In this document: positions 44,557 to 47,777 of the stretch, one piece after another | How the letters are laid out: each line of letters starts with the position of its first letter | Position numbering within the stretch: position 1 is the first letter of the stretch | NCBI RefSeq assembly: GCF_000147675.1 | Contig: NZ_ADGQ01000073.1 | Location: 1 to 47,777, forward strand | DNA length: 47,777 nt | DNA from: Peptostreptococcus stomatis DSM 17678 | Lineage (GTDB): Bacteria; Bacillota; Clostridia; Peptostreptococcales; Peptostreptococcaceae | Direction: 5' to 3' | Notes under the pieces: generated by a model | Told to the model about the DNA's origin: nothing | What the model saw: the letters and a program-made list of their open reading frames with translations, nothing else | The model's database searches: none | Made by a program: the position numbers and the translations under genes

Positions 44557-45341
44557 TGTTTGAATACGAATTTATGAGAAGGGCCTTCCTAGTGGGCCTA
44601 CTCCTGGCTACCATAATCCCTTGTATAGGGACTATAATTGTCTTAAAGAGACTATCAATGATGGGGGATGCCCTGTCACATACATCCCTGGCTGGTGTGG
44701 CAGCTGGTCTCTTGATAGGGGCTAACCCTATAGTTGGGGCCATCATCGTTACCCTGGTAGCAGGCTTTGGTATAGACTTTATCAGGAAGAAGTTCCCCAA
44801 GTACTCGGAAATATCAATAGCCATCACCATGTCGGCTGGTATAGGTCTAGCAGGTGTACTATCAGGTTTTACAGACAGTTCGACTGGTTTTAGTAGCTTC
44901 CTATTCGGTAGTATAGTAGCCATCACAGACTTTGAACTCTACCTGGTTGTAATCCTGTCTGTATTGGTCATGCTTACCTTTATCCTCCTATACAAGGAGC
45001 TAAGGTACATAGCCTTTGATGAAGATGGGGCCAGGTTGATAGGTATACCGGTCAAGACAGTCAACTTTATATTTACTATTTTGACAGCCCTAACTATATC
45101 AATAGCATCCAGGACAGTCGGTACCCTTATAGTATCATCTATAATGGTAATACCTGTGGCATGTGCCATGAAGCTTACTTCCAGCTATAAGATGACAATC
45201 CTCTTGTCTATCCTGTTTGCCCTAGTATTCACTTCAATTGGACTTAGCCTATCCTTCTATGTGGGTCTAAAACCTGGAGGAACCATAGTCCTATCCGGAG
45301 TCCTTACCCTTATACTACTAATGATATTTAAAAAAGATTAA
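44556..45341 (+). CDS. znuB: Zinc ABC transporter permease
   Basis: 261 residues with about seven or eight hydrophobic segments. The ABC-3 family stretches include GDALSHTSLAGVAAGLL and FSSFLFGSIVAIT, and DEDGARLIGIPVKTVNFIF. It forms the membrane channel of the ZnuABC importer. It starts on the A of the znuC stop codon, a sign of translational coupling, and ends at a bidirectional terminator. Confidence 0.93.
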   Translation: MFEYEFMRRAFLVGLLLATIIPCIGTIIVLKRLSMMGDALSHTSLAGVAAGLLIGANPIVGAIIVTLVAGFGIDFIRKKFPKYSEISIAITMSAGIGLAGVLSGFTDSSTGFSSFLFGSIVAITDFELYLVVILSVLVMLTFILLYKELRYIAFDEDGARLIGIPVKTVNFIFTILTALTISIASRTVGTLIVSSIMVIPVACAMKLTSSYKMTILLSILFALVFTSIGLSLSFYVGLKPGGTIVLSGVLTLILLMIFKKD

Positions 45342-45349
45342 GAAAATAT

Positions 45350-45401
45350 AAAAAGAAGGTCATACCCCAAGTATTTAAAAATAGGGTTCGACCTTCTTTT
45401 T
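45350..45401. terminator. Bidirectional terminator between znuB and the DUF3169-like gene
   Basis: AAAAAGAAGGTC (45350-45361) pairs perfectly over 12 bp with GACCTTCTTTTT (45390-45401). Because the ends are A and T runs, it can stop transcription both ways. Confidence 0.85.
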
Positions 45402-45424
45402 ATCAAATTTTTAAGTTAACTTTT

Positions 45425-46177
45425 TTACTTGGCTTTTTCTAGCTTGATACAGTAGTAAACATAGCTAATGTTCATTGTCGCCATTACAGCTAATAAAGTA
45501 AATACCAAGCCTAGGTTTATATCTATAATTACAGATAGGAATAGGAGGCCTATTGTTAGGCCAAAAATCAACTTAGATGTTGTTTCATAGGCCTTAAAAC
45601 CTGCCTCATGCATAATAGACTTTTCCCTCTCATCAAAGCTGGCAATCAAATCCTTCTTAAAGCTCATATCATATACATCCCCACGTTTTTCAGGGTAGGC
45701 TTTTTTCATATCTTCAACCATTCTATTCTGTAATACTGCAGAAACTATTACAACAAGGAAAAGAGTAATAAGTGTTGCCAAAGTTTGCCACCTGTGTGGA
45801 TTTAATAAGATTACTTTTGCTGCTGGTATCAAAAGTATAAAGCTAGTCATCATAGCAAGGCCAGTTGCACCCATAGCCATTGACATAATATCCTCGTCAT
45901 ATACCTCATCCTCCCTGGCTACAGATTCAATAAATCTCTTCCTACCTATGCCCGCTAATACAAGAGTTATAACAAAAATACTTAAATTAGTAATGGCATA
46001 TATCTCAAAAGCATATGTCTCTATGAACTTACCTATATTAAGTATACCATTATGTATAAGGTCAACATTACCACTAGTTACAAATCCGATTATACCACCT
46101 ATAACAGCTCCAACACACATATATATTATTAACCATACAAAACTCTTTTTCTTTTTTTCTTTACTTCTTTTAGTCAT
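45425..46177 (-). CDS. DUF3169-like membrane protein
   Basis: 250 residues from the chosen start. Six hydrophobic segments, grouped as two near the N-terminus, two in the middle and two at the end, with a cytoplasmic-like loop carrying DEDIMSMAMGATGLAM and SFDEREKSIMHEAGFKAYE. This pattern, and its position after a small XRE regulator, resembles DUF3169 proteins, which have no known function. The ATG at 46175-46177 follows GAGGAGGATGAAGAAA; it overlaps the regulator's stop by eight bases (ATGACTAA), the same junction as in the ABC exporter pair. Earlier in-frame starts are inside the regulator gene. Confidence 0.75.
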   Translation of the reverse strand: MTKRSKEKKKKSFVWLIIYMCVGAVIGGIIGFVTSGNVDLIHNGILNIGKFIETYAFEIYAITNLSIFVITLVLAGIGRKRFIESVAREDEVYDEDIMSMAMGATGLAMMTSFILLIPAAKVILLNPHRWQTLATLITLFLVVIVSAVLQNRMVEDMKKAYPEKRGDVYDMSFKKDLIASFDEREKSIMHEAGFKAYETTSKLIFGLTIGLLFLSVIIDINLGLVFTLLAVMATMNISYVYYCIKLEKAK

Positions 46178-46385
46178 TTTCTTCATCCTCCTCATATATA
46201 AATATATCCTCAACATTTACATCGAATAATTTTGCCAACTTTAGGCATAGGGTAATTGATGGGTTGTAGTCACCCCTCTCAATTAAACTAATAGTCTGTC
46301 TTGACACATCAACTAATTTACCCAATTCTTGTTGATTAATCCCCTTCTGAGCCCTATATTCTTTCAACTTGTTCAATAGTGGCAT
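46170..46385 (-). CDS. XRE family helix-turn-helix regulator (short)
   Basis: 71 residues, essentially one HTH domain: LKEYRAQKGINQQELGKLVDVSRQTISLIERGDYNPSITLCLKLAKLF, typical of YozG/Cro-type regulators. An acidic tail (EDEEND) follows. Such short regulators commonly control the adjacent membrane-protein gene; three matching operators lie directly upstream, so self-repression is likely. The ATG has AGGAGGGTC-type ribosome-binding sequence before it. Confidence 0.92.
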   Translation of the reverse strand: MPLLNKLKEYRAQKGINQQELGKLVDVSRQTISLIERGDYNPSITLCLKLAKLFDVNVEDIFIYEEDEEND

Positions 46386-46472
46386 GACCCTCCTCCTTTT
46401 CTACTAACTTGCTTGTAATCAATAGCCTGCAAAATATGTTTATCATATAGTTACTCTTTGTTTTTAAATATT

Positions 46473-46548
46473 TGACAAATATCTTTGTCATTATTATAGG
46501 GTATGACAAGTATTCTTGTCAATACTTTTTTGACAACTTTTTTTGTCA
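46473..46548. promoter_or_regulatory. Three tandem operators with embedded promoter of the XRE operon
   Basis: Three 18-bp inverted repeats with consensus TGACAAn-N4-nTTGTCA: 46473-46490 (perfect 7+7), 46504-46521 (perfect 7+7) and 46531-46548 (6+6). A minus-strand promoter, TTGACA (46517-46522) with an 18-base spacer to TATAAT (46493-46498), is embedded: the middle site covers the -35, the first starts right after the -10. Centres are 31 and 27 bases apart. Confidence 0.8.
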
Positions 46549-46579
46549 TTTTTTTAAAAGCCTATAAATTTATTTTACA

Positions 46580-46611
46580 TAAAAAAAAGACCACTGGAAA
46601 TCCAGTGGTCT
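46580..46611 (-). terminator. Terminator of the rpsF-ssb-rpsR operon
   Basis: AGACCACTGG (46588-46597) pairs with CCAGTGGTCT (46602-46611); on the minus strand a run of seven or eight T residues follows. Confidence 0.92.
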
Positions 46612-46642
46612 AGGTTATGTTTACTCTATAGATTTTTTACTA

Positions 46643-46870
46643 TTACTCAACTGTGTATGGTAAAAGTGCTACGTTTCTAGCAAGCTTAATTGCCTTTGTA
46701 ACTTCTCTCTGGTGCTTAGCACAAGTACCAGTGATTCTTCTAGGAAGAATTTTACCTCTTTCAGTAACGTACTTTTCTAACTTCTGTACGTTCTTGTAAT
46801 CTATTTTAGTGCTTTTGTCAGCACAGAACTGACAAACTCTTTTCTTCTTACGTCTTTTCTTGTTTATCAT
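46643..46870 (-). CDS. rpsR: 30S ribosomal protein S18
   Basis: 75 residues. Basic N-terminus ([16 protein letters not shown]) and the S18 core [41 protein letters not shown]. The CxxC at the start, with the cysteine in GTCAKHQ, could hold a zinc ion as in some S18 variants. S18 pairs with S6 on the small subunit platform. The ATG at 46868-46870 is six bases after GAGGTG; an in-frame GTG is nine bases earlier. Last gene of rpsF-ssb-rpsR. Confidence 0.97.
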   Translation of the reverse strand: MINKKRRKKKRVCQFCADKSTKIDYKNVQKLEKYVTERGKILPRRITGTCAKHQREVTKAIKLARNVALLPYTVE

Positions 46871-46890
46871 GACTTTCACCTCTCCTCTTA

Positions 46891-47334
46891 TTAAAATGGA
46901 ACGTCGTCGTCATCAACAGCAGAGAATTCAGAAGGACTTACTACTCCACTTGGTTCAAACTTAGGAGCATCATACTGATCCCCATCATTTGACATATTAT
47001 TGTTCATAGCAGAACTCTTGCTTTCCAGTGCCTGTATATTACGACCAGCGACCTTTGTGAAGCTTCTCTTTTCTCCATTAGGTGTTTCATACCTATCAAC
47101 CCTGATAGATCCCTGAACACCTACTAATCTTCCTTTTGTTACATAGTTAGCACAAAATTCAGCAGGCTTACCCATTATCTCTACAGGTATAAAGTCTGTA
47201 GTAGTAGAGCCATCCCTATTTTTGTAATCCCTATCAATAGCCAATGTAAATGTGGCTACTGGTGTACCAGATCCTGGAATATATCTCAATTCTGGATCCT
47301 TAGTTAATCTTCCAACTAAAACAACATTATTCAT
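46891..47334 (-). CDS. ssb: Single-stranded DNA-binding protein
   Basis: 147 residues. OB fold from [21 protein letters not shown] to about residue 105, then a polar linker and the acidic tip DDDDVPF, which binds partner replication and repair proteins. It coats single-stranded DNA at forks. The position between rpsF and rpsR is the conserved arrangement. The ATG follows AGGTGGTGTTAAT. Confidence 0.98.
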   Translation of the reverse strand: MNNVVLVGRLTKDPELRYIPGSGTPVATFTLAIDRDYKNRDGSTTTDFIPVEIMGKPAEFCANYVTKGRLVGVQGSIRVDRYETPNGEKRSFTKVAGRNIQALESKSSAMNNNMSNDGDQYDAPKFEPSGVVSPSEFSAVDDDDVPF

Positions 47335-47348
47335 ATTAACACCACCTA

Positions 47349-47639
47349 TTAGTTTTCTTCCTGTGCAACTATGACATGTCTTATAACATCTTCACTTATC
47401 TTTAATCTTCTGTCTAATTCCTTTGGAAATTCTACATCAGCCTTGAAATTCACAAGTGTGTAAACACCATCTCTGAACTTCTCGATTGGATAAGCTAACT
47501 TTCTACTTCCCCAAACATCAATTTCACCAACTTCGCCCTTAGCTTCAGTTATGATATTCTTGATTGAGTCTAGTACCGCCTCTCTTGCTTCATCATCAAG
47601 TGTTGGCTTTACAATATAAAGTACTTCATAAGCTTTCAT
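47349..47639 (-). CDS. rpsF: 30S ribosomal protein S6
   Basis: 96 residues. The S6 fold is clear from MKAYEVLYIVKPTLDDEA, VGEIDVWGSRKLAYPIEKFRDGVYTLVNF and LKISEDVIRHVIVAQEE. Binds S18 on the 30S platform. The ATG at 47637-47639 is placed by GGGAGGTGAAAAGA; an in-frame GTG nine bases earlier overlaps that site. First gene of the operon, with a regulatory leader. Confidence 0.97.
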   Translation of the reverse strand: MKAYEVLYIVKPTLDDEAREAVLDSIKNIITEAKGEVGEIDVWGSRKLAYPIEKFRDGVYTLVNFKADVEFPKELDRRLKISEDVIRHVIVAQEEN

Positions 47640-47654
47640 TCTTTTCACCTCCCT

Positions 47655-47749
47655 TTGGACTATACGGCCCCGAGAACTTTCGGAGCAGAGACGAGAACGC
47701 TTAAATTCTCATACCAAAATATTTTACACTATTTACAGACATTAGTCAA
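47655..47749 (-). promoter_or_regulatory. Promoter and probable S6:S18 leader of rpsF-ssb-rpsR
   Basis: Minus strand TTGACT (47744-47749), 17-base spacer, TAAAAT (47721-47726). The leader then contains CCGA-AAGTTC-TCGG with adjacent GGGGCCGT (about 47663-47683), compatible with the CCG-containing stem bound by the S6:S18 protein complex in many bacteria for feedback control. The promoter is well supported; the leader fold is inferred. Confidence 0.6.
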
Positions 47750-47777
47750 TAGATTTACACCATTTAGTTGTATATTG

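Overview
The window is AT-rich chromosomal DNA from a low-GC Gram-positive anaerobe. Strong GGAGG ribosome-binding sites, TTGACA-N17-TATAAT promoters, a T-box leader before proS, DisA/GdpP c-di-AMP enzymes, DnaD/DnaI-type helicase loading proteins, CWB2 cell-wall-binding repeats and a rubredoxin all point to Firmicutes. The codon style and gene mix suggest the Tissierellia/Peptoniphilaceae neighbourhood; that placement is an inference, not a match to a named genome. I saw no rRNA, tRNA, CRISPR array, insertion sequence or prophage.

Layout. 0-1.7 kb: end of a CPA2-type cation/proton antiporter, a GNAT acetyltransferase and a 1-Cys peroxiredoxin, all on the minus strand. 2.0-9.4 kb: rpoB-rpoC on the minus strand, with its own promoter and no ribosomal protein genes in front. 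9.7-21 kb: an accessory surface and export region. It holds a two-gene operon of a putative caspase-fold (clan CD-like) secreted peptidase plus a CWB2 protein, an AEC transporter, a heterodimeric ABC exporter, a CWB2 protein fused to a C39-like peptidase, a choline-binding-repeat protein, and a small exported protein whose signal sequence is out of frame with its body. 21.5-27 kb: proS under a proline T-box, then the radA-disA-yacL operon, minus strand. 27.2-32 kb: plus-strand PspC, Fic, CobW-type metallochaperone and an EF-G paralogue. 32.4-37.9 kb: a BlaI-like repressor, then a yybS-like gene, gdpP, rplI and dnaB as in Bacillus. 38.2-41.5 kb: minus-strand walJ-rlmH-dnaD-dnaI. Between dnaB and dnaI lies a cluster of DnaA boxes. 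41.7-45.3 kb: rubredoxin, a Fur-family (probably Zur) regulator and divergent znuA-znuC-znuB. 45.4-47.7 kb: an XRE regulator/DUF3169-like membrane protein pair behind three tandem operators, then rpsF-ssb-rpsR with an S6:S18-type leader.

How it fits together. The right half is the gene neighbourhood that sits near the replication origin in Bacillus relatives, and it contains replication (dnaB, loader, DnaD, ssb), ribosome and cell-wall-signalling genes. Both a c-di-AMP synthase (disA) and a c-di-AMP phosphodiesterase (gdpP) are present. Zinc is handled by the Fur/Zur-ZnuABC block, with a His-rich G3E GTPase nearby. The most unusual parts are the surface-protein island, the DnaA-box cluster, the triple operator at 46.5 kb, an EF-G paralogue with a shortened switch I, and a long acidic tail on RpoB.
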